Below, one piece after another: positions 31,441-43,155 of a stretch of 51,768 nt of DNA. Positions within the stretch are counted from its first letter, which is position 1. Each line of letters begins with the position of its first letter. A model generated the notes under the pieces. It saw only the letters and a program-made list of their open reading frames with translations, searched no databases and was not told the origin of the DNA. Source of the DNA: Gnetum montanum. Lineage: Eukaryota > Streptophyta > Gnetopsida > Gnetales > Gnetaceae. The translations under genes and the position numbers were made by a program. The stretch spans positions 374,264-426,031 of the forward strand of contig MNCI01027017.1 of the NCBI GenBank assembly GCA_015680685.1, given 5' to 3'.

Positions 31441-34409
31441 CAATTGCACCTATTATCATTGTACGTGATGCATGAAATATGCTTCTTCTCAATTTTTCCT
31501 AGCTCATTTTCCTTGGATATTTCTAAAGATAAGTACCTTATACCCATTTTTGTGTCGAAAGTGCTTAACCAAGCCCTTTCCATAATGATGGGCAAGTCAC
31601 TTTTGTAATTGTCCACCTTGATTACCAAAAAATTAGTAGGATAGGACCACCCACAAATTGTGGTCACAAGGTCCTCTACTAATCCCAAAGGGATAGTAAT
31701 CAGTTGATCTGCTAACTCTAGATGGATGTTGCTCTTCTTAAGAGGGGGTTAGGTTCTAGGCCTTGTACATATCATGGAAGATGAGGTTAACTATGGAACC
31801 AGAATCAAGAAGAGCTTTGCATGGCTCTTCTACAACAATCTATAGATAAATAAGCAAACTTCTTGGATCAAATATTTTTGTAGGAAGATTGCTAGCCTTG
31901 ATCCAGTTAGAGACAACATGAGTTAGCATTATAGTATGGATCCCAAGTGGCACTTGGTTTGAAGGACACTCGAAGGTATTTGATGTAGAGGATGAGGGTG
32001 CTAGAGATGTAGGGAAATCAACCAAAGTAGGTTGTGAAGGCTAGAGAGGATTGCTGGGTTGAAAGAAAGGTCATTTCCTTGATTGATTATTTAGACCACT
32101 TGGTTGAAAAACTAGTTGTGAATGTACAACCCTTATAGCATTTTGTTGTTGTAGTTGTGGAGGAATCTCACCTTGCATAGATGGAGTAGGAGGTAATTGA
32201 GTTGAAGGTGGAGGTGTAGGTGTAGAGGGATGTGGAGGATGATAAGGATATGGATATGGGTTTTCCCTTCGAGTAGATGGTGAATGTGTTTGGTGGTACT
32301 CTGGAGGGTAATAGTGATGTTGGAATGATGCATGACTCACAGAACTTTTAGGGGAGATGGGCTGCTAAACATAGTACTCCTATGGATTTGGTTTCCTATA
32401 AGGGTACTACTACCTTAGCGATGGCATTCCCCACGATTTTGGTTGGTACCACTATAAATCTTGTTCATAAGGTTGTGAAGGAGTTCCACTTGGGTAGTAA
32501 GCTTGTGGTTGCTGGTGGAACTGCCTTGGACTGCCTTGAGGGTAAGGCAATCATCTTGGATCCTACCTATGTGCTGGGTGAGGATTCAATGCATACACTC
32601 TAGACTCTTGTAAGTATGACACTACAAGGCAACATCCCTTTGGATGTTCATATTAGCATATGTCACATTCAGTTTCATCATTAGAGTCAAACTCCACAAC
32701 TTCCTCTACTACAGAAACTTTGCCCTTACCTCTTTGATAGGCACGTTCAGCTTCTTTTTGCCTCTTGCAATTATAATCACTCTTTTGCTCTTTGGATTCT
32801 TCAGAAAACTTCAACGTGGTTTGAAACTTTTCATCCAAAGAGTCTCATAACTTGTCAACTTTGGTTGAAATATCAAAAATAGATTTTTAAATGGGCAAGG
32901 TCTTTATGTTCACCACTTCATCAAGTGGCAACTCCTCTTTGTCACAAAATCAAACCTCTCATTTTTAATGAATAGGTCCCAATTATACTCTTTAGCACTT
33001 TTCCTCTTTTGTAGCTCACCTTCTTCTTTCGCTACCTGCTCAATTAACCTTTAGATCTGATGAGCTCTCATTTCAAACAACCTTCCTTTGGCATACACCC
33101 CAAGGGTTCTTCTTGTTTATGCTCTAAGCCCATTTATGATGTGGCGAAGTTATTCCCTTTGAGAGTAACCATGGCCAGGCCATCAGTGCAGGAGTGAATT
33201 GTATTTGCCCATGGCAGCATTCAAGAGTTTGTGTACTCCCTGTTTCTAGCCTTGGATTTGCCTTCTCAGATTAGACACTCTGGAGTACGTTTGGTATTTA
33301 TCATTGAACAACTCTAACATGGTACTCCATCTTTGGATAGATTCCGGTTCCAAGGATTGATACCAGCTTTCAACTTTCTTAATAAGTGTCCTTGGAAAAA
33401 TCTTGAGTTTTTGCCACTCATTCTCTATGTTCTATAAGGAATAGTCATCTTAAAAAGCTTGTAGATGTGTCTATGGATCAAAATTGTATCCCCCTTCAAA
33501 TCTTGGGATATTGTTCATATCTAGGCATTTGATCCGACTATCCTTCATATGCCTAGTTGGGATTTTTATGACTTCTGCAATGTTGAGCATACTTCAAGTT
33601 GCCAATAAAGGTTCATCATCATCACTATGTTGATGATGCTGATGATGGTTTCGACCACCCCTTCAATTTTGGTAGCCTTCATGGTCATTGTTATTTCACC
33701 GATCACCTTCATCACGGTTGTTTCGATGGCAACTTTCATGAGAACCATTAGATGAAGAGGAATGTTCGAAATCAGATGAAGAGGATGAAGAGGAAGGTGG
33801 ACCACCACTACCATCGTAGTGTTTTCCACCACTCTTACACTTATTATGATCACCATCCTTAGATCCCTTGCTATTGTGATGCTTGATCGAGTCCCTACCT
33901 TGGCTATCACTCTTTCCTAAACCTAGTTTATGAATAGTCGATCGTAGGATCAAGTTCACACCCTTGCCATCAGTAGCAGGGGATGAAGAGTCTTCATGTT
34001 GAGAACCTTCTAAGGGAGGATCCTCATTGTCCTCTTGATCTAGTAGGAATAAGGGGTTACTGTAATGTTTCCCCTTTGTAGCTTTATGAAGTTTCTCCTG
34101 ACGTTTATCTCATTTACATTGTGTTTCAGTGGGATAGTAGTTTTGAGTGTTGTATCCATCCACAATGTATTCTTCCTGAAGATCAACTATGCCCAACTTC
34201 TTAAAGGTTTTGAATAGCATCCTGGGCATAGATTGATTGGGGGGCAAGATGACATTGCCCTCCATATCACACCATCACATTTGTTCATCCTGATGTAGGA
34301 CGTAGGTGAAATTTGGCACAAACTCATCTGAATGAGTGTATACCACCTTACATTCTTGTGGGACTAATGGTTTGGTATCTTTAGGCTTGCAAGAAAAAGA
34401 AGAAGACAT
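31441..34409 (-). pseudogene. gag: Element C gag and protease, broken
   Basis: Gag starts at ATG 34409 (MSSSS-type start) and is spread over different frames. It has a Pro-rich region (32340-32071, many P, Y and H) and a protease from about 32000 to 31441 with HTIMLTHVVSNWIKA and LLDSGSIVNLI, then VEDLVTTICGWSYPTNFLVIKV and CITYNDNRCNC. At 31441 the protein is cut by element D and continues at 24274 (CMQKIW), where E has CVQKSW. Confidence 0.78.
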
Positions 34410-34545
34410 TTTGCAAAATAAAATGAAATTGTTAGTGTGCTTTTGTAATTTTTATATATAGTGGGAATGATATTGACCTTTAGGTTCATACAACAATATA
34501 ATGTTATTCACTTAGACCTAAATAGTGCATGTTCCATAAACAAAG

Positions 34546-34563
34546 TCCCTGGTAACAATGCCA
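34546..34563 (-). other. Primer-binding site of element C (degenerate tRNA-Asp type)
   Basis: Antisense TGGCATTGTTACCAGGGA lies one base inside the 5' LTR and is a decayed form of TGGCGCCGTTGCCGGGGA. Confidence 0.65.
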
Positions 34564-34564
34564 A

Positions 34565-35464
34565 TGATGAGAGACAAGGTACCCCTACGGCCAACCATAC
34601 GAATCACAAAGCATTCACACGCGATCTAGTCGAATTCCATAGACTTTATCGTTTCCAGTGCACTAGCCCTTTAGGGAGTGAATCTAGCCTTAAGGTTAAT
34701 TGTTGTCTTCCCAATTACACATATGGTGTTCATTGGTATGGTTAAGTGTAACTAAGGCATTTGATTTTTATCATTTTTATGTTTTATAGTTGGGTGCTTG
34801 AATTGTAGATAAAAAGGGATTTGATTAACTAATTTAAATTAACTAATTAACCAATGATTTAACTAATCCTAACATAAGTATATGTTCCCACTTTCCGTAC
34901 ACATCCTGAAATTACGTATCTGTTGCTAGGCAATCAAGCGCTACAGTACTGGGTGTACGAAGAAATAATGTTGTTGGGATTACCAAGCGAATACATGTTA
35001 CTCTCGAAGTGGTTGTACTTATGTGTGTAATCTATCTGGCTTAATTACTTATCTAACATAGTAACTGGAAAATAATTGATAATTAATTGAAAACATTTAA
35101 TAAATAATTGGGAAGAGTAAATGCATAAATAAAATACCTAATCTATCCAAAGTGTTGCAAGGTTTATTAGAAAGCTCATCTTTATTGCTACACACACTGT
35201 CGTGCTTAGGTACAACAATGCTCGAATAAAGATCCATACACTTAATGACTCTTGTTGCAAGCACTCGGGGGAAAAATTTCTAACTTTCGAATGGGAAAAA
35301 TGCAAGAGCTTTGTTGCTATTGAAATCTAGATTGCCATAAATGCGATTGGTAGGTGCATATTTATAGGTGACAAACAAACACTGCGTCGATAGGGTGTTG
35401 TTGATGTAGGATAAGATGCGTCGATAAGGCCTCGTCGATACAGCTAACCAACAATGACTCATCA
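34565..35464 (-). repeat. 5' LTR of element C (900 bp)
   Basis: The plus strand runs from TGATGAG to CTCATCA. The TATA box (antisense) is at 35359-35366. Decayed CGTCGATAAGGCCTCGTCGAT motifs lie at about 35380-35450. It pairs with 14950-15850. Confidence 0.9.
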
Positions 35465-36480
35465 GTTAATATTATGGATGAAATATTATTTAGAATTACT
35501 TATATATAGCTATTGTTGAATATTATAGACAAAATATTATTTAGTGTTACCAATTTAAATTAAATAACATACTTCCCAATAGATTTAATGAATGACAAAA
35601 AATATTGGATAACATTACGATTCAAAGTAAATAGTAATCTAATAAATAATTAGGTGGCATAGAAACTTTAAATGTCAATGTGTTCTAAAAATTGATGCCC
35701 TCTTTTGGAAACAAGATTAGGAGGAGATTCCATAAAGATGAAGAAGGTGAATAAAAATGGTTTGATTAATTGTAATATAGAATATATTCTGTCGAAGTTG
35801 TAAAGCTTCGATGTTTAAAAATTTTAAAAATACATGTACTGTTGCCTATTTATGTCGTGGAAATATGGAGTGTTATTTTAACCCAATAACAAAGAAAAAT
35901 GAATTCCTTCAAAGGTTACAGAATATTCATGGTACTGAATTTGAAGTGCAAATCAAATAAAGATGCACATATGCTTTTAAGATGGAACGTTTAATATTTC
36001 TTAAGTTAAAGATGGAATGTTAAACCAACTTAACCATCTATGTGACTTTAAGAACTGCTCCTATTAAAGAGGATGGAAAGTAAAGTCTAAACCTGCAACT
36101 TATGTTTTTGAAAAACTATCTTGAGGATTGTTTTAAAAGATAAAATTATTATTAAAGTGTGCTTTTACGAAGGATATGGAAAGTAAAACTAAAACTATTT
36201 TTTAAGTATATCATATATTCCATAGAGTATGCCATAAATCTATTGAAATACACTTGTGACTTCTAAAAAAGAAGATATTAAACATCATCCTAAAGTTATG
36301 ACAACATAAATAATTATAATAGAAACAATTCTAATAAAACATGATAACGTTTGGTACTTTTTTAAGTTTACCACTTACACAAGCACAAATGATATGCTCT
36401 AGTCAAGATAATTATGCCTTAACTATATGCCTTGACCATACCTTACTAGCTAATAAGATTGATAAGACCATGAGTATGAG
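35465..36480. other. AT-rich sequence without a recognised gene
   Basis: I see only local AT-rich duplications: ATGAAATATTATTTAG at about 35476 and a variant at 35533, and GATGGAAAGTAAA-type units near 36070 and 36175. No gene is supported. Confidence 0.4.
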
Positions 36481-36600
36481 CTGTAGCCCTATTAGTTAGC
36501 TCACATACTTTGCACCTGAAATACTAAGTTCGAAGCCCGGTACCATCAAATTATGTTGTATGAGAAACAAAGGTTGAAAAATCACTAATTTTCCTTAAAA
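36481..36600 (+). repeat. tRNA-derived SINE-like sequence (candidate)
   Basis: AGTTCGAAGCC at 36527-36537 is a near-perfect RNA polymerase III B box. Upstream, TAGCCCTATTA (36484) or TAGCTCACATA (36497) resembles an A box; the first gives tRNA-like spacing of about 43 bases. A true tRNA is not formed. The right end and family are undetermined. Confidence 0.4.
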
Positions 36601-36638
36601 AGTAAAGGTTTTATTAAAAGTCACTCCTATAAATTGAC

Positions 36639-36731
36639 GATGACCATGTCTTAGCCCATTTATGAAAGAGATGACCATGTCTTAGCCCATTTATGAAAGA
36701 GATGACCATGTCTTAGGCCATTTATGAAAGA
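36639..36731 (+). repeat. 31-bp tandem repeat, three copies
   Basis: Units lie at 36639-36669, 36670-36700 and 36701-36731 (unit GATGACCATGTCTTAGCCCA then TTTATGAAAGA). The first two are identical and the third has one change (GCCC to GGCC). The very low divergence points to a recent duplication or strong homogenisation. Confidence 0.95.
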
Positions 36732-37657
36732 AAGGACCAGTTCCTACCAAATACGGTTGGCTAAATCATTGAATACCACAGTGCTGATGAATTGGTATGC
36801 AAGGTTAGATCCGATAACTACTACTAGGTTCCAATTGTAATCTTTTTCCAAATCACATAAAATGCATGTGACATCAAACACGTCTGTTGCATGTGGGTTC
36901 AGTACACAGAAACCGCCAAGCAGGTAGAAGAATCCTCGAAGTTGCAAGAAATAATAATATAAAAGCAACAGGGTAGGTGCTACGTAATCAGATTGTCCAG
37001 AACAACTACGCGGTTTGAACACGTTTACTTCTTCTCTTTCAAAATTCAATAGCCTGTTGACAAAGACCAGCAACATGGCGGCCAACCCTGTATGAGTTTT
37101 AGCGTGGTAGCCAAAATGGGATCCTCATCAAACCAAGGCATTATGCATAACCAGGAACCAACCACGAACCCCCACCAAGGTTCGCCACAATTAAAAATTC
37201 TTTGACCAAACATGTTCAGGTTGTAACTTGTGGGTGCCAATTCTGCAGAAACATAATTTAATTATGTGCTCAGTAAAAAACAGAGGCATTTGGCGAACAG
37301 AAAGAGAAAAAGGGCAGAGATATATCAAGAAAAGAAGTGCCTGCAAGGAATCTGCTGCTGCAAGGTTGCAGCCGGCCTGAGTAGACCTGATTGTGCTTGC
37401 TTTGCTGGCTCTGCGCTGTGTTGGACTTGTCCCTTGTGGTCTGTGTCAGAGCCTTTTCTCTGCCCTCGCACATAAATCAGAGCCTCGACCGGCTGCAACT
37501 CAGAATCACAATAGGGAAGCTATCTATCATCACAGCTGACACGGAAGAAGTATTGAAATTGTGAAAGGATTCAAGCAGGAGACAAATTTGTGAAAGGATT
37601 CAAGCAGGAGAGAAATTTGTGAATCAGAGAGAGAGAGAGAGAGAGATTGTTCTGATA
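36732..37657 (+). promoter_or_regulatory. Upstream region of the NOI gene
   Basis: No gene is visible. It contains a short tandem duplication of GTGAAAGGATTCAAGCAGGAGA (37561-37582 and 37591-37612) and a (GA)n tract at about 37625-37646 just before the start codon, typical of a plant 5' leader. CATAAATC near 37470 could serve as a TATA box, but this is uncertain. ORFs on both strands at 37266-37475 overlap each other and lack motifs. Confidence 0.4.
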
Positions 37658-38126
37658 ATGGCTGTGCCCAAGTTTGGAGGATGGGACAGCACTGAGCTTC
37701 CTGCAGACTACTCCATGAAATTTGCCACAGCCAGAGAAAACAAGAAGCAGAGCATCAAGACAGTAGCAGTGCCAAAAATCCATGCTCAGGATGACTGCAA
37801 CAATCTACCTCACAGTCGCCCCAGTTATGATGAGCATCATCATGTGAATCTGCGGCCTCCTCCTCATCAACACAACTCTCCTGTATGTAGTTTTAAGCTT
37901 CCTTGTTTTGTTTTGTTCAAATCAGGTGCTATAAGTTTTTTTGATGGGTATTCCTGTAATGTAAATATGTAATTTTAGGTTCAGGAATTTCTTGGGTTTT
38001 GCTTCCCTTATTTCTTTTCATTTTATCTTGTTGGCTCATCATTGATTTGGGATTGATTCCTGTGCGCAGAAACGAGAATGGCTTACAAGATATTTCAGCT
38101 GCTGCGTCGGCATTGGCGCCTCCTGA
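37658..38126 (+). CDS. Small NOI/RIN4-like protein, two exons
   Basis: Exon 1 (37658-37882) gives 75 codons and ends at CCT/GTATGT. Exon 2 starts after GTGCGCAG at 38070 and gives 18 codons plus TGA (38124-38126). The 187-bp intron is phase 0 and the protein has 93 residues. Residues 3-9, VPKFGGW, followed by the YSMKFATARENKK segment, form the NOI domain of the RIN4 family, a plant immunity regulator group tethered to the plasma membrane. The C-terminus RYFSCCVGIGAS has paired Cys as expected for palmitoylation. VPxFGxW is also the known protease recognition site of RIN4 relatives. This is a short single-NOI member, not full RIN4. A longer reading through the intron stops at 37972 and lacks the Cys tail. 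I chose the ATG because the NOI domain begins right after it. All hallmark residues are intact, so it is probably functional. Confidence 0.9.
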
Positions 38127-40667
38127 ACAATCCATCTGCTGGGATTTGCAAAGCGTTGGTTTGTAGACACTTGTTGGGTCTGATTCATTTGCTTCCTAGC
38201 ATTTGAATCTGTTTTGTATCGCTCAAATCAATCAATGTGCAATTTATGTTGTGAATGAAGGCTCTATGACCATCTGGGGCTTAGCACTGCCTGCTAATTT
38301 CTCCAAGATTTACTGTTTTATTTTGGCTTAGCTGATAATGTGCTGTGCTCCAGAAATATTATTTTTCCCTCTCGTTGAGTCTTGAAAAATTACAGGTTTG
38401 CACAAAGCTGAGAGATATACGGATGTGCTACATTATGTCATTCGTAACATGGGATAAGATGCAAGTGTTTAATTGTCCAACTTTGAAAACGTTTATGTTG
38501 GTGACATCAGGATAAGAATTAAAGCAATTTCTCGAGTATGTTCATCGCCTGAGTATCATTCACAACAAACCTTTTTTAACAAATCGTGGGAAACTTTCAT
38601 ATAAAGCCTGTGCAAGGCTGTCAACTCGGGCACAAATATCTGTCTGCGATCTTAATATATATTAGTAATAGAACGGACAAAAAGACTTTGAAATTTTCTC
38701 CGACTCTCTGGGATTAAAGGCGCTTCGTTACACTGGTTGTGAACAATAATGTAATCGGATTTTAACAAAATATTACGTTCTCTGAGAAGAAAAATGTTGC
38801 TGCTGTTTACACGGCTTCTTACACTGCCTTACATGACCGGGATTTCAATCATATGCATGCGTGAAAGCAAAATAAATAAATAAATAAAACAAACAAGCAC
38901 ACAAAAAGAGACGACTAAGCATCATAGCAGAGGAGTTCAGAATGAAAATTTGCAGTAGTTGTTGGCATTGCGTAGGCAGGGTTAGCGTATCAGATTGACC
39001 CAATCGGTGAATTACAACCCATGTTAGCAAGTATAGTGATTTTTTAAAAATAAAAATTAAAAAGATGAGAATTGTGGTTATCATTCAACAGATGCCTCTC
39101 CCAATCCTATCCAGTCACAGCCGACCTTGCGTAAAAAATAGGGCCTCCAGAGATGCCTCGTGTCTTCCGAAGATTGGTCGTTTAAAGAAAAAAAAATAAG
39201 GATGAATCGGTATACGATGGCGTATTGCACTGTTGCAGCCTTAACCAATGCAAAGTGATTCATCGAACGTTCTAGAACCAGGTTGCAGGAAGTTACCACA
39301 TATATATATTTTTTATTTGCTTCAAGCCGCGGTATCTCATTCCTCTGTTTCTCTATTACCAATAGTGAAATATCAACGGACATTTGATATACTACAACAC
39401 ATTTGAGTGTTCATTAGCTCCCTTAATGCTAAATCTCTAGATTTCTCTTTAAGGGTATTGCATCCTACATATTTCAATAATCATAATAGAATGCTCAAAA
39501 GCAAGATGAGCCTCCATCTATAAATGAAACTTGATCTTTTTATTTCTTATTTTTTACCTCCTTAGAGGATTACATTTATGGAACGGAATTAGCATGTATC
39601 TTGGAAATAAGAAACACAACATCAATAAAATAAGATTGAGTATTAATAGTGTGCTTTTTCTTATAAATAGGGAACATGTTTGTGAGCATAGTCAACTTGT
39701 CTTCCGAGACATCTTGTATTGGAATGATTTACCTATACAAGAGAGGGGGGTTTTTTTTTGTTTTTTGTTTTCACTTTCCAATGTCAACCTTAAAATAATG
39801 TGATCTTAACTTATTTTTTTAAAATTTAATTCATGTCTTTAACTTTAATGTAATGTAACAATTGTAAATAAAAAACTTATTTATTATATTTTTAAAGTAG
39901 AATTTCTTTCTACCATTAATGTTTTACAATAGGTTCTATAAAATTTTGTTTTGCATCATTAGAACTTCCATTGATATAATGGTTCCAAATGCCCAATCTT
40001 TCTAATTAACATTTCCTTTCATAAAACCAACATTTTATATGATAGCAAGGACTTTTTTTTATCAACACTTTAATTTAGAAGCTTTTTCTACTCAATGAAT
40101 TTAAAGTGAAGAGACAAACACAATATGATATTATGGTTCTTAAAGCAGAGATGATGCCATTAGAAGTTGAAGCTATTTGTCATTGTATAGTCTACACTCA
40201 TAATCTTTTTGTTTCATCATTGTATAAATATTCCAAACAAAAGTGATGATGGAAGCCAATGATAAAAGTTGGCTTCATGAGAGCGTTATCTAGCTTAATA
40301 AATGGAATATTCAAGACTACATTCTCTACTTTGATCTTAACTAAGTTTTAAGAAATTATAGAAAGGAAAAAACATTTCTATTTGAATAGTATCAAGGGAA
40401 GCCTTAATTCATAGGTAAATTATTTATCTACTACTATTCCTTATCATTTACGATGTGTAATTAGTAAAACATGAATAGGATCTCAGCACATGAGAGTTAG
40501 TTAAAATAGGTAAATAGCATAAAATCCCTTGTGAAATATAAATATTCTAACTGTGTAATACAAATAACATTGAAGATGAATCCTACATTTTCCTACAATG
40601 CGTTATGCTGGAGCACATTTGACATAGATGGGATATTCCAGTTTCATATTTGGTTGATTTGTTCCAA
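38127..40667. other. Downstream of the NOI gene: no recognised gene
   Basis: 38127-38840 presumably holds the NOI 3' UTR, but I see no clear polyadenylation signal. The rest is AT-rich with an (AAAT)n-like tract at 38870-38890 and a TA tract near 39300. A minus-strand frame of 100 codons at 39081-39383 has no recognised motif. Confidence 0.4.
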
Positions 40668-40760
40668 ATGTTGGAATCCAAAATAAGTGAAACATAGGTA
40701 TACCCCAAGATTTTTGTAGAAGTTTATAACTCAGTACTACCTATGGAATTGAAGATTTGT
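40668..40760 (-). repeat. SINE-like copy 1 (partial)
   Basis: Plus-strand TTGGAATCCAAAATAAGTGA, then TACCCCAAGAT and TTTATAACTCAGTACTACCT, aligns with 42840-42935. Homology ends where the B-box side should begin, so only the non-tRNA part is present. Confidence 0.5.
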
Positions 40761-41039
40761 TCTAAATGTTACCAAGAACACTTGGTAATTTTCTTAACGA
40801 TGTTTTTAAAACTTATCGTATGTCTATTTCTACTGTCCAATAGATCTAAAGAATCTACAAATGTAATATAATTCTAGTTTATTTTCAATTTCAATTTTAG
40901 TTTAATTGTAATCTTCTTTGATTTCTTTGCTAAAATTTCATTGTATTATGAGTTTTCATTAAATTAACATGTTTGTTTTTCTGATTCTTTCATGATTTCA
41001 TTGAGATTATAGTTGTATTACTTTTTTTCATGTTTTTTT
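40761..41039. other. AT-rich filler
   Basis: Nothing recognised between the SINE-like copy and the LINE remnant. Confidence 0.4.
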
Positions 41040-42430
41040 AGGGAAAGTCTGGTCATTTATATAATAATAGGGATGAACCCCCAAATCAACAAGTACAACT
41101 TCAGTATCATCATGGAGGATAGAAGATCTTCTAGCAAAACAGATAAACACCTAGAGTAATCAAAAAGCCCCATACATCCTTATAGGGCATCAAAATAAAA
41201 AACCAAAAAATAGTCATTTACAACATCATAAAGTTCATTTAAAACAGATAATGTGCACATTCAGAAAACCAGAAGAACATAAAATTTATAGGTTTCACAT
41301 TGGCTCAGCCCGTAAGGAGTCATTAGTGTTAAATGTTGTTGTCATGCATTCATGGGTGTTTTTCTACAAGTGAAAGTTGGTGAATGCTTTCAAGATGTAT
41401 TTAAATGGAGAGTTTTAGCACTTTGCATAAAAAGTGTGAGCATTCCACTCAAGCCAAATCTCCCAATAAACCTCCATCCATAATGAAATCTCATGCAAGT
41501 AGCTTTGAATGGTGGGTCATTTTCTAATCATTACCAAACATCGATCCCACATGATCCCAATCCACATGCTCATGAATTGACCTACAACCTTTGTAAATAG
41601 ACATTCCTTGAAAATATGTATTATAGTTTCAATCTCCTTATAGCAAAGGATACACTAGGAGGCCATGGAAAAATCCCATCGTTGGAGTTTTTCCTAAGTG
41701 AGAATTGTATGATGAGTCAACAACCAAGTGAAAAACCTCATCTTTGGTCAACAGTGTAACTTCTAAATAAGGTCCCATCCCCTTAATTTGGCAAAGGATT
41801 GCTGATAAAGATATGAGATTTGTTGTCTATGGTTTGTTGAAGCAAAATGCAAGGACTCTTCATAAGCTAAATTAGGGGGGCTATGTCTTTTAAGGATTTC
41901 AAGAATTCTGGTGAATTGGCCATGTATATTATCATCATGAAAGATTGATGGAATTATCTACTACTTCCTACTAAACCAAACCTTTTCATGTACCCTTGGA
42001 CATTAGCGCAATAGGATGACTACTCTAGAAAAAACTTCGCCAATCATTTTGTGATAATCTTATCCTACTAGAAGACCTTCCACCAAAATTTCTACTTCCC
42101 AAAATTCCTAGTGCCCAAGTGACTAAAGCAAAGTCCATTCTCTCCTAATGGTTTTCCATACCTTCAAGGTTCTAGCTAGACAAGTTTATAGATTAGGATA
42201 GCACATCTGAAGATAATTGACCTAAGGCTTGTATGCCTGGGACCAAACCTCTCAAGACAACTTAGCAACCAAAATACAAGTCTACCTCTTGAAATCCCAA
42301 AAGCCCTCAACCACCTACATGAACTTGGATAACTACCTTATCCCAAATAATTAAATGAAAGTGGTGATGCTCCTCCCCAGTAGACTAAAGGAAATTACTT
42401 CTAGAGGATTGAGAACTAAATTTTTCATGT
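41040..42430 (-). mobile_element. LINE remnant (C-terminal RT region and zf-RVT)
   Basis: The minus-strand conceptual translation, with stops and frame changes, shows GEEHHHFHLI-WDKVV near 42370-42330 and GLLGFQEVDLYFG near 42270. These match the post-RT 'WGxxxxxxxxHxxxW' and 'GGLGxxxxxxxNxA' segments of plant LINEs. Near 41740-41590, MRFFTWLLTHHTIL, LQRW, SWCILCYKEIETIIHIFKEC and LF match the reverse-transcriptase zinc-binding domain. I see no target duplication. The 3' end is near 41040. A 5'-truncated, old copy. Confidence 0.6.
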
Positions 42431-42839
42431 TATACTTTTCTAAATTTATTTTTAACAAAGTTAAGATATGTTCTGGGGTTCAATACCCCCTTCCAACAAC
42501 TAGTACCTTTTTTTTATTTTCTTTTTGAAAAATTTTATAACTACAAATTACATCATATTATAATAATAAGTAACAAATCCAAAGAATACCTCAACTTTCA
42601 ATAGTAGCATATTGATTTCCATTAACAAAATGCCAAAATATCACAAGATGTTTCTTGTTTTTAACCTTAATTCATCTAACAAAAAGTACTTTTAAATTTA
42701 TTTGATTTTCTTCTAGTAGTTTTTACATAAACATGGTATACAAACTACTTACTTCTAATATATTATGTTGGCTATATGTCTTAGGATGTATTTATAATCA
42801 TCAAGAGATAGCGGGAGGAGCTACTTATAGTCAAGGGGT
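42431..42839. other. AT-rich stretch, nothing recognised
   Basis: T-rich and A-rich runs only. It may contain further, unrecognisable LINE sequence on its left side. Confidence 0.35.
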
Positions 42840-42990
42840 GTTGGAACAAAAAATAATTGAAACATCGATAGACCCCAAGATATATAGTCTACATAGAACT
42901 TTATAACTCAACATTGCCTACCTGAATTGAACCCATGATGGACAATTTCCAAATCAAGAGTCTTACCACTAGGTTAACACCTCATTGTTA
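42840..42990 (-). repeat. tRNA-derived SINE copy 2
   Basis: The minus strand has an A box TAACCTAGTGG (antisense of 42966-42976) followed by TAAGACTCTTG, and a B box GGTTCAATTCA (antisense of 42923-42933) 43 bases on, the spacing of a tRNA gene. A 3' body of about 85 bases is shared with 40668-40760. The acceptor stem does not pair, so it is not a tRNA gene. Confidence 0.6.
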
Positions 42991-43155
42991 AGGGCTACTT
43001 ATAGTCAAATTGTCTAGAGTTTGAAAACCTTCCCACCTCTCCCCATTTAAAATATCATTTTTAAATATAGTCTAATCATTAGCTCATCATCACACAAGGA
43101 TTTTTAAGTAAGGGATTATTAATTCGAGTTATACTTCAAGCATTATTAAGGTGTT

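Larger units (their letters stand above)
14950..35464 (-). mobile_element. Element C: complete but degenerate gypsy element, split by element D
   Basis: Minus-strand order is 5' LTR (34565-35464), PBS, gag, protease, [element D], RT, RNase H, integrase, spacer, internal promoter, 3' ORF, PPT and 3' LTR (14950-15850). Without D (7166 bp) and one 5-bp duplication it is about 13.3 kb. Flanks are GTTAG (14945-14949) and GTTAA (35465-35469), a 5-bp target duplication with one change. The two LTRs differ by many substitutions and some indels, clearly more than the two LTRs of D, which fits C being the older, host insertion. Confidence 0.9.

Noticed and set aside
33566-33910. Minus-strand 114-codon ORF in element C gag
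   Set aside because: Out of frame with the gag segment at 33696-33959, which is in the frame of the start codon at 34409; a shadow of the Ser/His-rich gag region.
37266-37475. Overlapping plus and minus ORFs of about 68 codons upstream of the NOI gene
   Set aside because: They shadow each other, have no motif, and lie in the likely promoter/leader.
39081-39383. Minus-strand 100-codon ORF
   Set aside because: No recognised domain; a frame of this length is expected by chance in 2.5 kb of filler.
42923-42976. Possible tRNA gene (A and B boxes)
   Set aside because: Acceptor and other stems do not pair and a SINE-type body follows; the partial copy at 40668 supports a repeat.
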